A stretch of DNA of 64,000 nucleotides from Ignavibacteria bacterium (GCA_016929695.1 JAFGII010000044.1:27245-91244); one strand, 5' to 3'. Shown: positions 1 through 10,608, counted from the first letter of the stretch. A program made the numbers and translations. Notes: generated from the letters alone by a model not told the origin.

Positions 1-96
1 AGATTGATTGATATATTGAATTCATCGAACAAGACTGTAGATGCATTAACGAAACTCGACCCTCCTGGCGGAGTTGATATTGAAATTAAAGTTTAA
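1..96 (+). CDS. rpsJ: 30S ribosomal protein S10, C-terminal end (partial)
   Basis: Only the last 31 codons and a TAA stop are present; the gene begins outside the window. The fragment reads RLIDIL, then KTVDAL, then a [11 protein letters not shown] end, matching the conserved S10 tail. S10 sits in the 30S head and also takes part in antitermination with NusB. It lies 33 bp upstream of rplC, as expected for the start of the S10 operon. Confidence 0.93.
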   Translation, partial: RLIDILNSSNKTVDALTKLDPPGGVDIEIKV

Positions 97-129
97 TTAC
101 TGTTAAAAATTAAATAGTTTGAAAAATCA

Positions 130-753
130 ATGATTGGCTTATTAGGAAAAAAAATAGGAATGACTACCTATTTTGAAGAATCCGGTAATGCTATACCATG
201 CACAGTAGTTGAAGCAGGTCCTTGTACGGTTACGCAGATTAAAACAAACGAAAAAGACGGTTACAATGCAGTACAGTTCGGTTTTGGTGTCAGACGAGAG
301 AAAACAGTGAACAAACCAATAAGAGGAAAATTTGCCGAATTGAAACTTCCTGTTCCACGATATATAAAAGAAATTTTAAATTATCCCGTAGATGGTTTGA
401 AAGTTGGTTCAACTGTTAAGGTAGATATATTTAAGGCAGGAGAAACAATCAAAGTAACCGGAATATCAAAAGGAAAAGGATTTCAGGGCGTGGTGAAGCG
501 TCATGGATTCAGTGGCGGTGTAAGAACTCACGGTCAAAGTGACCGTGAAAGGGCACCCGGTTCAATCGGCGGTTCTTCGTATCCATCCAGAGTATGGAAA
601 GGCCAGAGAATGGCAGGCAGAATGGGCGGAAAAAAAGTAACCGTGCGGAATCTCAAGGTAGTTAAAGTCATACCCGATTCAAATTTAATGCTCATTAAAG
701 GAGCAATTCCCGGTGCAAATACCGGATTTATAGAAATCTATAAAATTGCATAA
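130..753 (+). CDS. rplC: 50S ribosomal protein L3
   Basis: This 207-residue protein has the usual length for bacterial L3. L3 binds 23S rRNA near the peptidyl-transferase centre and is an early assembly protein. The N-terminus MIGLLGKKIGMT is characteristic, and the family signature lies around residues 111-130 (GISKGKGFQG, then a Gly/His-rich segment). The central extension rich in Arg and Gly (residues 126-165) reaches into the ribosome core. Its TAA stop overlaps the ATG of rplD by one base (TAATG), which implies translational coupling within the S10 operon. Confidence 0.98.
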   Translation: MIGLLGKKIGMTTYFEESGNAIPCTVVEAGPCTVTQIKTNEKDGYNAVQFGFGVRREKTVNKPIRGKFAELKLPVPRYIKEILNYPVDGLKVGSTVKVDIFKAGETIKVTGISKGKGFQGVVKRHGFSGGVRTHGQSDRERAPGSIGGSSYPSRVWKGQRMAGRMGGKKVTVRNLKVVKVIPDSNLMLIKGAIPGANTGFIEIYKIA

Positions 754-1382
754 TGGAATTAAAAATATATAAAATAGACGGAACGACAAGTGACGATACG
801 GTGAACCTTCCGGATGATGTATTTGGAGTCGAACCTAACACTCATTTGTTGTATCAGGCAGTAAGGACATATTTATCAAATAAGAGGCAAGGTACACACA
901 AGACAAAGGAAAGAAATGAAATAAGCGGAGGCGGAAAGAAACCGTTCAGGCAGAAAGGTACCGGCAGAGCCAGACAGGGTACAAGCCGTTCACCTATTAA
1001 TATCGGAGGCGGAAGAATTTTCGGTCCGAAACCGCATAAATATTACCTATCTATGCCAAAGAAAGCCGCCAGAATAGCAAGAAAGAGTGCTCTCAGTCTG
1101 AAAGCAAAAGAAAATGAAATTATGATTATACAGGATTTTTCTTTTGAAACTCCAAAGACGAGGGATTTGTTCGGTATTCTCAGATCTTTAAAACTTGATG
1201 AAACCAAGACTCTTTTGCTTCTGTCAGAAAAAAATGACCCTGTTTACAAATCCGGAAGAAATATTCCTAAACTGAATGTTATGATTTCCGATAAGGCGGC
1301 TACTTATGATTTGCTGAATAACAAAATACTTCTTATTCAAAAATCTGCCATAGCCCCTTTATGTAAATCGTTAATTTCATAA
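753..1382 (+). CDS. rplD: 50S ribosomal protein L4
   Basis: This 209-residue L4 binds 23S rRNA domain I and lines the exit tunnel with its long loop. The loop is visible at residues 59-97, with GGGKKPFRQKGTGRARQG followed by a Gly-rich turn and GPKPHKY. In some bacteria L4 also represses its own operon; nothing here shows that directly. The start overlaps the rplC stop by one base, and rplW follows 9 bp later, so the three genes are one transcript. Confidence 0.97.
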   Translation: MELKIYKIDGTTSDDTVNLPDDVFGVEPNTHLLYQAVRTYLSNKRQGTHKTKERNEISGGGKKPFRQKGTGRARQGTSRSPINIGGGRIFGPKPHKYYLSMPKKAARIARKSALSLKAKENEIMIIQDFSFETPKTRDLFGILRSLKLDETKTLLLLSEKNDPVYKSGRNIPKLNVMISDKAATYDLLNNKILLIQKSAIAPLCKSLIS

Positions 1383-1391
1383 TTTGATATA

Positions 1392-1706
1392 ATGAAAGAC
1401 TTATTAAACAGAAAAATAATAATTATCAGTCCGTTAATAACGGAAAAGAACACAAATCTGCAGGAAAGCCAAAATCAATACGCTTTTGAAGTATCAAAAA
1501 ATGCTAATAAAATTGAAATCAAAAAAGCAGTTGAAAAAAAATTTAAAGTAAGAGTAGTGGATGTAAAGACATCGATTAGAAAAGGTAAAAGCAAAACCCA
1601 GTTTACGAAACGTGGCAGATTTCATGGATACAGAGCAGACCGTAAGAAAGCACTTGTAACTCTTCATAAAGAAGATAAAATTGATTTCCTTGGCACTGCA
1701 GAGTAA
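1392..1706 (+). CDS. rplW: 50S ribosomal protein L23
   Basis: This 104-residue L23 sits at the tunnel exit and docks trigger factor and SRP. The family pattern is present: IISPLITEKN near the N-terminus, an EIKKAVEKKFKVRV helix-strand around residues 42-55, and the VKTSIRKGKSK loop. In nearly all bacteria rplB (L2) follows directly. Here no rplB follows; a 136-bp gap leads to the primary sigma factor gene. The protein itself looks complete. Confidence 0.96.
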   Translation: MKDLLNRKIIIISPLITEKNTNLQESQNQYAFEVSKNANKIEIKKAVEKKFKVRVVDVKTSIRKGKSKTQFTKRGRFHGYRADRKKALVTLHKEDKIDFLGTAE

Positions 1707-1734
1707 TTCTTTTAAATATTTAATTTATTAACGA

Positions 1735-1771
1735 TACCGCTGTTATAAAATTGTTGCTGCGGTTTTGTTAA
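1735..1771 (+). terminator. possible weak terminator after rplW
   Basis: ACCGC and GCGGT can pair across an 18-nt loop and are followed by TTTTGTT. The stem is only 5 bp, so termination would be partial at best. It overlaps the proposed sigma-gene promoter. Confidence 0.25.
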
Positions 1772-1785
1772 CTATAATATAATTG
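1754..1785 (+). promoter_or_regulatory. putative promoter of the primary sigma gene
   Basis: TTG at 1754-1756, a 21-nt spacer and TATAATTG at 1778-1785 match seven of eight positions of the Bacteroidota -7 box TAnnTTTG. The predicted transcript would start about 50 nt before the ATG at 1843. An E. coli-like reading, TTGTTG-N16-TATAAT starting at 1751, overlaps it, so the exact recognition is uncertain. Confidence 0.35.
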
Positions 1786-1842
1786 AAACTTAATTTAAAA
1801 AAGTGGCGTTATAATAAAGTAATCAGTTTATAAAACCTATTT

Positions 1843-2700
1843 ATGAAATTAGGAAAACAATATACAAGCAGGGAAAATCAGTCAACAGATATTTACTTAA
1901 AAGAAATAAGTAAAACAACCCCCCTTTCAGTTGATGATGAAATTGACTGTGCTAAAAGAATCAGGCGCGGCGACAAAAGGGCGCTTGATACACTGGTAAA
2001 ATCAAATTTAAGATTTGTTGTCAGTGTTGCAAAACAGTATCAGAATCAGGGATTATCTCTGAACGACCTTATCAACGAAGGTAATCTGGGATTGATAAAA
2101 GCTGCGAAAAAATTTGACGAAACAAGAGGGTTCAAATTTATTTCTTATGCCGTCTGGTGGATAAGACAATCCATCCTTCAGGCACTTGCAGAACAATCAA
2201 GGGTAGTAAGACTGCCGCTGAATATAGTTCAACAGAAGAGCAAGATATCGAAGACAATAAGTGAACTCGAGCAAAAAAACGAAAGGACTCCCAATGTACT
2301 TGAAATCGCGGAAAAGCTCGATATGAGCGTTTACGAGGTTCAGGAAACATTGAAAAATTCCGGCGGGCACGTATCTATGGATGCACCCAGTGTTCATGGC
2401 GAAGACACAAAACTGATTGATATTATGCCGGATAAAGCAGAGAAAATGCCGGATACAAACCTTATGAAAGATTCATTGAGAATAGAGATTGAACGGGCAC
2501 TCGATACACTTTCGCAGCGTGAAAAAGAAGTTGTGAAACTGTATTACGGACTTGAAAAAGAAAACCCTCTGACACTCGAGGAAATCGGTGATAAGTATAA
2601 ACTTACCCGTGAAAGAGTTCGTCAAATCAAGGAAAAAGCAATCAGGAGATTAAGACAGGCATCACGCTCAAAAGCCTTGAAAGCGTATTTAGGACAATAA
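1843..2700 (+). CDS. rpoD: primary RNA polymerase sigma factor, Bacteroidota type
   Basis: This 285-residue group 1 sigma factor directs RNA polymerase to housekeeping promoters. Region 1.2 starts within the first 35 residues. Region 2 (about 55-113) contains [19 protein letters not shown] and the nearly invariant WWIRQSILQ melting helix. Region 3 follows, and region 4 (about 224-271) has the helix-turn-helix [18 protein letters not shown]. Region 1.1 and the large non-conserved region of proteobacterial RpoD are absent, which is typical of Bacteroidota. It sits unusually just downstream of rplW and is followed by a good terminator, so it is probably transcribed mainly on its own. Confidence 0.95.
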   Translation: MKLGKQYTSRENQSTDIYLKEISKTTPLSVDDEIDCAKRIRRGDKRALDTLVKSNLRFVVSVAKQYQNQGLSLNDLINEGNLGLIKAAKKFDETRGFKFISYAVWWIRQSILQALAEQSRVVRLPLNIVQQKSKISKTISELEQKNERTPNVLEIAEKLDMSVYEVQETLKNSGGHVSMDAPSVHGEDTKLIDIMPDKAEKMPDTNLMKDSLRIEIERALDTLSQREKEVVKLYYGLEKENPLTLEEIGDKYKLTRERVRQIKEKAIRRLRQASRSKALKAYLGQ

Positions 2701-2721
2701 TAAAATATTGATTCTTATAAG

Positions 2722-2750
2722 AAACCTGCGGTTATGCTGCGGGTTTTTTT
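2722..2750 (+). terminator. intrinsic terminator after the sigma factor gene
   Basis: AACCTGC and GCGGGTT pair (one G-U) around a 9-nt loop and run into seven or more T residues. It lies 22 bp after the sigma gene stop. Confidence 0.8.
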
Positions 2751-2763
2751 ATTTTCAGATTTA

Positions 2764-2794
2764 TGTAGACACAAGGCATGCCTTTGCCTCTACA
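2764..2794. repeat. REP-like palindrome
   Basis: This 31-bp near-perfect palindrome has TGTAGA and TCTACA ends around a CAAGGCATGCCTTTG core. It lies between the sigma gene terminator and the next gene and has no poly-T tail, so it is not an obvious terminator. The form resembles solitary REP or small MITE elements scattered in Bacteroidota genomes. No second copy was noticed in the window. Confidence 0.5.
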
Positions 2795-2889
2795 GGGAAT
2801 GATTAAATGGTTTTTACGTTATCTTGAAATATTACTACTGATTACATAACAAAGAAGTTGTAATTTTATTGTAAAGTAAATTAATTCAG

Positions 2890-3672
2890 TTGAAATATTT
2901 TTCCTTATGTTTTGCCACAATATTTCTTTTCTCATCCTGCGGGAGGCAAAACAATATTAAAATAACGCAAATAAAAAATGATACTTCAACATCTGTTGCC
3001 AAAAAATCCGGAAAATTTCAGCAGGGTGTTGTATTTCACGGTAATCCTGATGATAAAAAAATTGCTCTTACATTTGACGCTGACATGACTGAATCTATGT
3101 TAAATAAATCAAAAAAAATTTATAATCACGAAATTGAAGACATTCTAAGAAAAAACAATGTTAAAGCAACAATATTTGTAGCAGGATTATGGGCAGAATT
3201 ATACTGGGAACAGTTAAAAAAACTGGCAAACGATACATTATTCGAAATCGGCAATCACTCCTTCTCTCATAAATCATTCACGGATAATTGTTTTGGTCTG
3301 AAGAAATTATATGACAGTGAAAAAGAAGAAGATATACTCAAAGCACAGGAAACCATAAAAAGAATAACCGGAAATTATCCTTCGTTATTCAGATTCCCCG
3401 GAGGATGTTATACTGCCGGAGATGTGGAATTAGTAAACAAACTCGGATTGACTGTTATACATTGGGATGTAATCAGCGGTGATGCTGTGTGGAAAAATCC
3501 TCGTAAGATAATTCAAAATGTTCTGAATAAATCAAAGAACGGTTCAATTATTGTAATGCATTTTCCGGGGAATAGAAGGACTTCTTTGACTGCAGAATCT
3601 CTTCAAATAATAATAGATGAATTAAAGAAAAAAAGATTCGAAATTGTAAAGGTATCGGAATTAATAATGTAA
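2890..3672 (+). CDS. polysaccharide deacetylase (NodB domain) lipoprotein
   Basis: This is a 260-residue carbohydrate esterase 4 protein, likely removing acetyl groups from peptidoglycan or an exopolysaccharide outside the cytoplasm. A signal peptide ends in a lipobox with Cys17 (LFSSC). The five NodB motifs are visible: TFDAD at 61-65 (usually TFDDG), NHSFSH at 122-127 with the metal-binding histidines, RFPGG at 158-162, HWDVISGD at 181-188, and MHFPGN at 203-208. The start is TTG at 2890, chosen because it gives a complete lipoprotein signal peptide; no ATG serves. It stands alone, with a convergent gene downstream. The substrate cannot be read from the sequence. Confidence 0.87.
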   Translation: MKYFSLCFATIFLFSSCGRQNNIKITQIKNDTSTSVAKKSGKFQQGVVFHGNPDDKKIALTFDADMTESMLNKSKKIYNHEIEDILRKNNVKATIFVAGLWAELYWEQLKKLANDTLFEIGNHSFSHKSFTDNCFGLKKLYDSEKEEDILKAQETIKRITGNYPSLFRFPGGCYTAGDVELVNKLGLTVIHWDVISGDAVWKNPRKIIQNVLNKSKNGSIIVMHFPGNRRTSLTAESLQIIIDELKKKRFEIVKVSELIM

Positions 3673-3717
3673 TTTTTATTGTCAAATTGAAAAATTGTAA
3701 GCGATCAACTTAATCTG

Positions 3718-5727
3718 TCAATAAAATTTCAGAAGCGAGTCCAGTATCGCTTTCGTTTTTGGATTGGGATTTATTTTCATTACTTTTTTATAGATTTTTA
3801 TTGCTTCGGATATTTTATTTTTCTTGCGTAGCACATCTGCTTTCCCGCTTAGCCCGTTTACATTTTCAGGTTCAATTTTAAGACACTCGTCAAATGCTCT
3901 CTCGGCTTCATCGTAATTCTCAAGACCGATATAACATAGCCCCATATTGTTTAGATAACCTGCTTTTCCGCCGGAGTCTTTCTCTATTAATTTCTCTAAA
4001 ATTTCGATTGATTTCCCGAACTCATTTTGCTGGAATAATTTATATGACTGCTCTTGCAGTGAAGACAGTTCGTAATTAGGCAGGACATTATTATCGGGAA
4101 CCTGCCCGCTTTCTTTTGACATTTTTAACTGCATCAATAATTCTGCCGAACCCCTGTAATTGAAATCAATTGTCTGAAGTTTCTCGAGGTTTCTTATTGC
4201 TTCATCAATGTTGCCTTTTGTCTTGTAGAGGACTGCAAGTTGAAAATATCCGTCCGGTGCCAGTGAATCTATATTAATACCTTTTTTTAGTCTGTATTCG
4301 GCTGAATCGTAATTTCCTTTAATCAGATAAACAAGTCCGAGATTATGGTTTGCGAGTATATTATTCTCCCTAATTTCAAGAGCTCTGAAGTATCTTTTCG
4401 CTGCCTCATCAAAGTTTTTATTGTTTGCATAAATATTGCCTGCATTTACCAGTAATACTGTCCCGTCTATTCCTTCTCCGGTCGAATATAATGCATTATT
4501 CGATTGCCAGTCTTTGTTCCTTTCAAATGTTAAATATGAATATAATAAAATTATTATTGAAAAAACTATTGTAAGTTTTCTGAAATATTTTCCGCCTGCA
4601 GTTTTATATAACACGAAACAGACTGATAGTGAAACGATAAAGGATGTCATATACAGAAATCTTTCTGCCATTAAATTCATTGTCTGTATAATATTCATAA
4701 CAGGAATCAGTGAAACCAAAAAAAAGAAAATGCAAAAAGACAACACTCCGTAAGATTTTCTTAAAAGCCAGCCAATTACAATAAGAGCAATAATAAAAAC
4801 AGCCGATAAGATAAACGTAATATCTGCGGCTGAAGTTACATCTGATATAACGCCGTTATAATGATATATAAGATTTACCGGTAGAAACAGTAATTTGAAA
4901 TAAACAGGAATTGTTTTCAGCATAGTGCCGAAAATAGCGAAAAAGTCCATGCCGTAAAAATATAAATATTTCTCCCGTTCAGGTATGTCAAGTAATAGCA
5001 AATATCTAATAACAAAATACAGTAAACTCAAGCCGATAAAATAAAGATAAACTTCATAATTAGATAATATTTTTTTAATATCAAGTTTTCTGTAAAAGTA
5101 ATCATATAAAAATAAAATCACGGGCATAGTAATAATCATCTCCTTTGACAGCAGCCCTAAACAATAAAATACAAGTGACAGAACAAGGAACTTAGTCCCT
5201 CTTTTGAGTGGGTAGGGGGAAGTTTTAGATTTTTCCTTATGAGGGTATTTAATGTAAAAAAGAAATGATGCAAAAAAGAAAAGTGTAACAATAGAGTCTG
5301 TTCTTCCGCTTATCCATGAAACCGCTTCCGTGTGTATTGTGTGAACTGCAAATATCATCGCTCCCATAAAACTTATGAACACCGGATTTTCATATTTACT
5401 GAATAATTGTTTAAGTATCAGGAATAAGAGTATTGATGATATAATATGGAAGAAAATATTACTCAGATGAAATCCGAACGGCTCTAATCCCCAGATTGAA
5501 TAATCTATTGCATACGAGGTTGAGACAATCGGTCTGTAATATCTTCCTATTACCTTATGGAAACCTTCATCCGCCGTAAAGTATTTTGGAATATTTGATA
5601 ATGATTGTATAGAAATATTATTCTGAACTACACTCTCGTCATCAAATACAAATTCACCGCTCAAAGAGTTGTAATATATAATAAAAGACCAGACTGAAAT
5701 AATTAATATTGCCAGATATTTATTCAT
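3718..5727 (-). CDS. multi-spanning membrane protein with C-terminal TPR repeats (TMTC-like)
   Basis: The first 400 or so residues form about ten or more hydrophobic segments with a PMT/GT39-like layout, including an early lumenal DDE motif and a WISGRTDS loop. The remainder is soluble and carries about six tetratricopeptide repeats (for example the NNMGLCYIGLENYDEAERAF unit). The architecture resembles eukaryotic TMTC O-mannosyltransferases and bacterial relatives, so a glycan-lipid-dependent glycosyltransferase role is an inference. I chose the ATG at 5727, one base past the stop of the upstream secreted-protein gene; an ATG at 5745 would overlap that gene. Tight spacing suggests co-translation with it. 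Confidence 0.75.
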   Translation of the reverse strand: MNKYLAILIISVWSFIIYYNSLSGEFVFDDESVVQNNISIQSLSNIPKYFTADEGFHKVIGRYYRPIVSTSYAIDYSIWGLEPFGFHLSNIFFHIISSILLFLILKQLFSKYENPVFISFMGAMIFAVHTIHTEAVSWISGRTDSIVTLFFFASFLFYIKYPHKEKSKTSPYPLKRGTKFLVLSLVFYCLGLLSKEMIITMPVILFLYDYFYRKLDIKKILSNYEVYLYFIGLSLLYFVIRYLLLLDIPEREKYLYFYGMDFFAIFGTMLKTIPVYFKLLFLPVNLIYHYNGVISDVTSAADITFILSAVFIIALIVIGWLLRKSYGVLSFCIFFFLVSLIPVMNIIQTMNLMAERFLYMTSFIVSLSVCFVLYKTAGGKYFRKLTIVFSIIILLYSYLTFERNKDWQSNNALYSTGEGIDGTVLLVNAGNIYANNKNFDEAAKRYFRALEIRENNILANHNLGLVYLIKGNYDSAEYRLKKGINIDSLAPDGYFQLAVLYKTKGNIDEAIRNLEKLQTIDFNYRGSAELLMQLKMSKESGQVPDNNVLPNYELSSLQEQSYKLFQQNEFGKSIEILEKLIEKDSGGKAGYLNNMGLCYIGLENYDEAERAFDECLKIEPENVNGLSGKADVLRKKNKISEAIKIYKKVMKINPNPKTKAILDSLLKFY

Positions 5728-5728
5728 T

Positions 5729-7432
5729 CTATAATTTTGTTGCAACTACAACGGTTGATTTTATTGTTTCCACGGTTCCTCCTTTGTCGTCTATTGATTC
5801 AAGGAAAATTATATATATACCGAGTCTGAGTTTCTCCCCGTTGTCATTAAGTCCGTTGAAAATAACTTCACCTTCAGAACCGCTGTATTGATTGTTAAAT
5901 AATGTCCTGACAAGTCTTCCTTTTGCATCAAATACTTTCATTCTTACCTGCGAAATATTATACGGAAGTGAATATTTAATAACTGTCAGGTCTTCGTATC
6001 CGTCTCCGTCAGGTGAAAAAGGATTAGGTGATATTGTAATCTTACCTGAACTAAATGGAATGGATGTATAGATACTGTTGCGTTTCATCGGTGTGCCTCC
6101 CAGGAAGTCTGCACAACTGCTCCAGTTGTTTTTGTCGTTGCTGCCGAGATTCGGATTTATTCTTTCAAGTGAAAATCCTTTTTCGGTTGCTATATTCGGA
6201 TTGTGCCATTTCGGACTATAAGAGACTTCTTCAATTGTATTATTGGATATGTCAACTATTTTTACTGTTTCACCGTCATTTGAAAGTGATAGATTTTTTA
6301 TAATTATTTTATTTGAAGGGTCATAGGTTCTAAGATAAGGAAATCGGTTATAAATCGTTGTATCGTTTGAAATAATTATATAGGCGCCCGGAAAAAGTAC
6401 CTGAAATATTGAGTCCGAGATATTAATGTTATTAGATGATTCTACAAATTTCCATCCCTGAATCATAACATTCTTTTCGGTCGGATTGTATAATTCTACC
6501 CACTCTGCATTACCCGTCAGAGGGTCATACATAATTTCATTAATTACTATTTTATTTCCAGTGTATATTCTTTTTGTTTGAGTATTATTTGATGTATCCT
6601 GGTCAGGTGAAAATATAACCCTGACGATAAACTGAAGTGAGTCAGCCTGCGGGACTATGTATGTTGTTCTATATATCAGTGAATCTTTTGAATTCAGATT
6701 TGAAATTGTTTCACTTCTAATTAATTCCGACGGAACAGGTTCGTTGTTAAAGTTTAAATCATAGTAAATATTGATATTAAAATTAGCTGCGGCAAATTTA
6801 CCCGAATTTGTTATTTTCAGTTCAAAAGTAATTACCTCGCCGATTTTCGGTGAAGTTGGTATTATATTAAAAGACTTTAATATTAATTCATAATCCTTCA
6901 GCGAGATTGAGTTTTTCATATTCGGAGTTGCACCTGAAGGACTTAGGGATGAGCCCCAGTTTGACTGACTGTTCGTTGGAGCAAGTGCATCTACTCTTTC
7001 AAGTGATATATTGCTTCCGCCGCCCCAGGAGTTTGTATAGGTTAATGAGTCTATTGTCTGTCCTGCTGAGTTGTATAACACTATATTTTCATTGCCCGTA
7101 TTATTAAGTGCATTCCAGCCGATTGATTGAATTATTAATCCCGTAATTCCCGGAAATGCCTGCTTCAAATTCGTGGAGTCGTCGCAGATAATTGCATAAG
7201 TATTTGCATCGAGAGTAATTGATTGACTGGTAATTGTTCTTATAGGATTTCCCGCTGCTGCATCTCTCCACTTCCAGTTCTGAAGATTTATAGTTGTGTT
7301 CCCTGTATTGTAAATCTCGAACCATTCCTTATTTGGTGAGGCAGGGGAATACATAACCTCGTTTATTACTACTTGAGCACTTAGATATCCTGTGAAGACT
7401 AAGAAAAAAACTAATGTATTAAATATTTTCAT
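5729..7432 (-). CDS. secreted protein with two lamin-tail domains, CARDB-like and FlgD-like domains
   Basis: About 567 residues from the preferred ATG at 7432, which begins a clean signal peptide (MKIFNTLVFFLVF, cleavage after LSAQ). An ATG seven codons earlier would put polar residues in front of it. The first lamin-tail domain starts at VVINEVMYSP and the second at IVINEIMYDPLTG. A CARDB-like Ig domain lies between them. The C-terminus from NPFSPDGDGYEDL is a FlgD-type Ig domain like those ending many secreted proteins in Ignavibacteria and relatives. It probably acts at the cell surface; substrate or partner unknown. It is followed at once by the TMTC-like gene. Confidence 0.8.
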   Translation of the reverse strand: MKIFNTLVFFLVFTGYLSAQVVINEVMYSPASPNKEWFEIYNTGNTTINLQNWKWRDAAAGNPIRTITSQSITLDANTYAIICDDSTNLKQAFPGITGLIIQSIGWNALNNTGNENIVLYNSAGQTIDSLTYTNSWGGGSNISLERVDALAPTNSQSNWGSSLSPSGATPNMKNSISLKDYELILKSFNIIPTSPKIGEVITFELKITNSGKFAAANFNINIYYDLNFNNEPVPSELIRSETISNLNSKDSLIYRTTYIVPQADSLQFIVRVIFSPDQDTSNNTQTKRIYTGNKIVINEIMYDPLTGNAEWVELYNPTEKNVMIQGWKFVESSNNINISDSIFQVLFPGAYIIISNDTTIYNRFPYLRTYDPSNKIIIKNLSLSNDGETVKIVDISNNTIEEVSYSPKWHNPNIATEKGFSLERINPNLGSNDKNNWSSCADFLGGTPMKRNSIYTSIPFSSGKITISPNPFSPDGDGYEDLTVIKYSLPYNISQVRMKVFDAKGRLVRTLFNNQYSGSEGEVIFNGLNDNGEKLRLGIYIIFLESIDDKGGTVETIKSTVVVATKL

Positions 7433-7772
7433 TTTGTTCTGTATTATAGCCAATAAAATAATATTAATACAACCTTTTTACAATTTACTTAGATAGTAAG
7501 AAATATGTTGATTTGTATTTATAAAGAAATATGAATCAAATTTCAATATTAAAATTTCATAAGAATTTTTTAGCCTAGTCAAGTAGAAACCAATAAGTTC
7601 AGAGACTACAAAAGTTTACGTAAAAAACTTGTTATCAATAATTCTTTGTTTTAAAATTGTATTTTACTTTAGAAAAATTCGATGAAAATTTTTGCTGTCT
7701 TGTTCAGAAAATTCTTCGCACTTTTGCGCATAACTTCAAAAGTAAAGGACTAACGAATGTAATAATTGAAAT
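7433..7772. other. gene-free stretch
   Basis: About 340 bp of AT-rich DNA between two minus-strand genes. The only structure seen is an ACTTTTG/CAAAAGT inverted repeat at 7720-7743, lacking a T-run, 30 bp past the BI-1 gene stop. No ORF, RNA gene or convincing promoter was recognised. Confidence 0.6.
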
Positions 7773-8498
7773 TTATTTTCTTTCCCCGAATAACCTCAAC
7801 AACATCAGGAACAGGTTAATGAAATCCAGGTAAAGTGTTAAAGCACCCATTATTGCCATTTTCTTTCCCTGCTCAGTTCCGTAATCAACCTGACTGCTTA
7901 GATTCTTTATTTTTTGAGTGTCCCACGCTGTCAGGCCCGTAAATATTATTACGCCCGCATAGGTAGTAATCCAGTATATTACACTATTTTGTAAAAAGAT
8001 ATTAACTACCGTTGCAAGTATTAATCCGATTAATCCCATATACATAAATGTCCCGAGTCCTGATAAATCTCTCTTAGTTATATATCCGTAAACGCTTACC
8101 GATGCAAACATGCCCGCACATATAAAGAATGTCAGTGCGATTGATTCACCTGTAAATATTAGGAATAAAACTGAAAATGTAATTCCTGTTAAAAATGAAT
8201 AAAACAGGAATGCTCCGATGGCTACCATTGCAGGTATTTTAGTAATTGCAAAACTTAAAGCAAAAACTACGATTAACTGAAGTATCAGCAGAAACCAGAA
8301 TATTCCCGAATTTTCAATTAAATATTCCGTAAATGTTGTGCTGGACGAAAGGAAAAAAGCGGTAATCCCTGTCAGTGCAAGTCCTATTGTCATCCAGTTA
8401 TAAACATTGAGTAAAAATTTTTTTGAGACATCAATTCCGGGAACAGCGACATCCTGATTTTGGTAAGGATTATTTTGATTATATTTTGTATAGTCCAT
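7773..8498 (-). CDS. Bax inhibitor-1/YccA family membrane protein
   Basis: This 241-residue protein has seven hydrophobic helices and the BI-1 family layout. A hydrophilic, Asn/Gln-rich N-terminus of about 25 residues precedes FLLNVYNWMTIGLALTGITA, where YxWM is typical. A late TAWDTQKIK motif carries the conserved Asp. Family members include pH-sensitive calcium-leak channels (BsYetJ) and E. coli YccA, which modulates FtsH. Its role here is not known. It lies 75 bp downstream of guaB on the same strand and may be the last gene of that operon. Confidence 0.87.
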   Translation of the reverse strand: MDYTKYNQNNPYQNQDVAVPGIDVSKKFLLNVYNWMTIGLALTGITAFFLSSSTTFTEYLIENSGIFWFLLILQLIVVFALSFAITKIPAMVAIGAFLFYSFLTGITFSVLFLIFTGESIALTFFICAGMFASVSVYGYITKRDLSGLGTFMYMGLIGLILATVVNIFLQNSVIYWITTYAGVIIFTGLTAWDTQKIKNLSSQVDYGTEQGKKMAIMGALTLYLDFINLFLMLLRLFGERK

Positions 8499-8573
8499 TT
8501 GAACTCATTTTTATTTTTCTAACAAATAAAGATATTTAAAGATTTTATAATATTCACTAATAATTCTTAATTC

Positions 8574-10052
<1,479 letters not shown>

Positions 10053-10065
10053 TTAATTTTCATTT

Positions 10066-10608
10066 TTAAAATTGTTCAAGTCCTTCTATTTCACCCCATA
10101 GTCCTCTTTCATTTTCCCTTGCTTCCTTTTCATATTGTTTGAATTCTTCCGTTTTTGATAGTGGATATCTGTCATAGACATATGCATACCCGTCTCTGAT
10201 TATTTTCCTGTTTATTAATGTTCCGTCTTCAAGATAAACATATCTTAACAATCTGCCGTACCTGTCCCTGTTATCTCCTCCGGGTTCTTTTTCTAAATAC
10301 ACTTTTTTCCCCTCTGCAAGTTTTTTTACGTATCTGGCGGATAAAGTTCCGAGTTTTTTAATTGTATTTTTATCCCTACCGCTTTGTTCAGAATCCCTCT
10401 CAAGTTTATCCGATTCATTCATTTCAGGTGCATCAATACCGAGTAACCGGACTTTCTCGCCGTTGCTTAACCGGAATGTATCACCGTCAATCGTTTCAAT
10501 TACCGTAAATAATTCACTGCTTGAAATTCTTTTCTGTTTTTCTGTAAAGCAACCTGTAAAACAGACTATACATATAATAATTAATATTTTTATTAAGTAA
10601 AATTTCAT
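10066..10608 (-). CDS. thermonuclease-family lipoprotein (SNase-like)
   Basis: This 180-residue protein has a lipobox at Cys20 (FTGC), so it should be anchored outside the cytoplasmic membrane. The staphylococcal-nuclease fold is evident: IDGDTFRLSNGEKVRLLGID at about 40-59 holds the calcium-binding Asp and the catalytic Arg, APE follows, and RDRYGRLLRYVY supplies the second Arg region. It would degrade extracellular or periplasmic DNA and RNA with calcium. Its ATG overlaps the stop of the pyrimidine phosphorylase gene (ATGA), so nuclease and nucleoside salvage are co-translated. guaB follows 19 bp later. Confidence 0.9.
   Translation of the reverse strand: MKFYLIKILIIICIVCFTGCFTEKQKRISSSELFTVIETIDGDTFRLSNGEKVRLLGIDAPEMNESDKLERDSEQSGRDKNTIKKLGTLSARYVKKLAEGKKVYLEKEPGGDNRDRYGRLLRYVYLEDGTLINRKIIRDGYAYVYDRYPLSKTEEFKQYEKEARENERGLWGEIEGLEQF

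Noticed and set aside
4436..4753. Plus-strand 105-codon ORF
   Set aside because: It is antisense to the TMTC-like gene and shows no independent coding signal.
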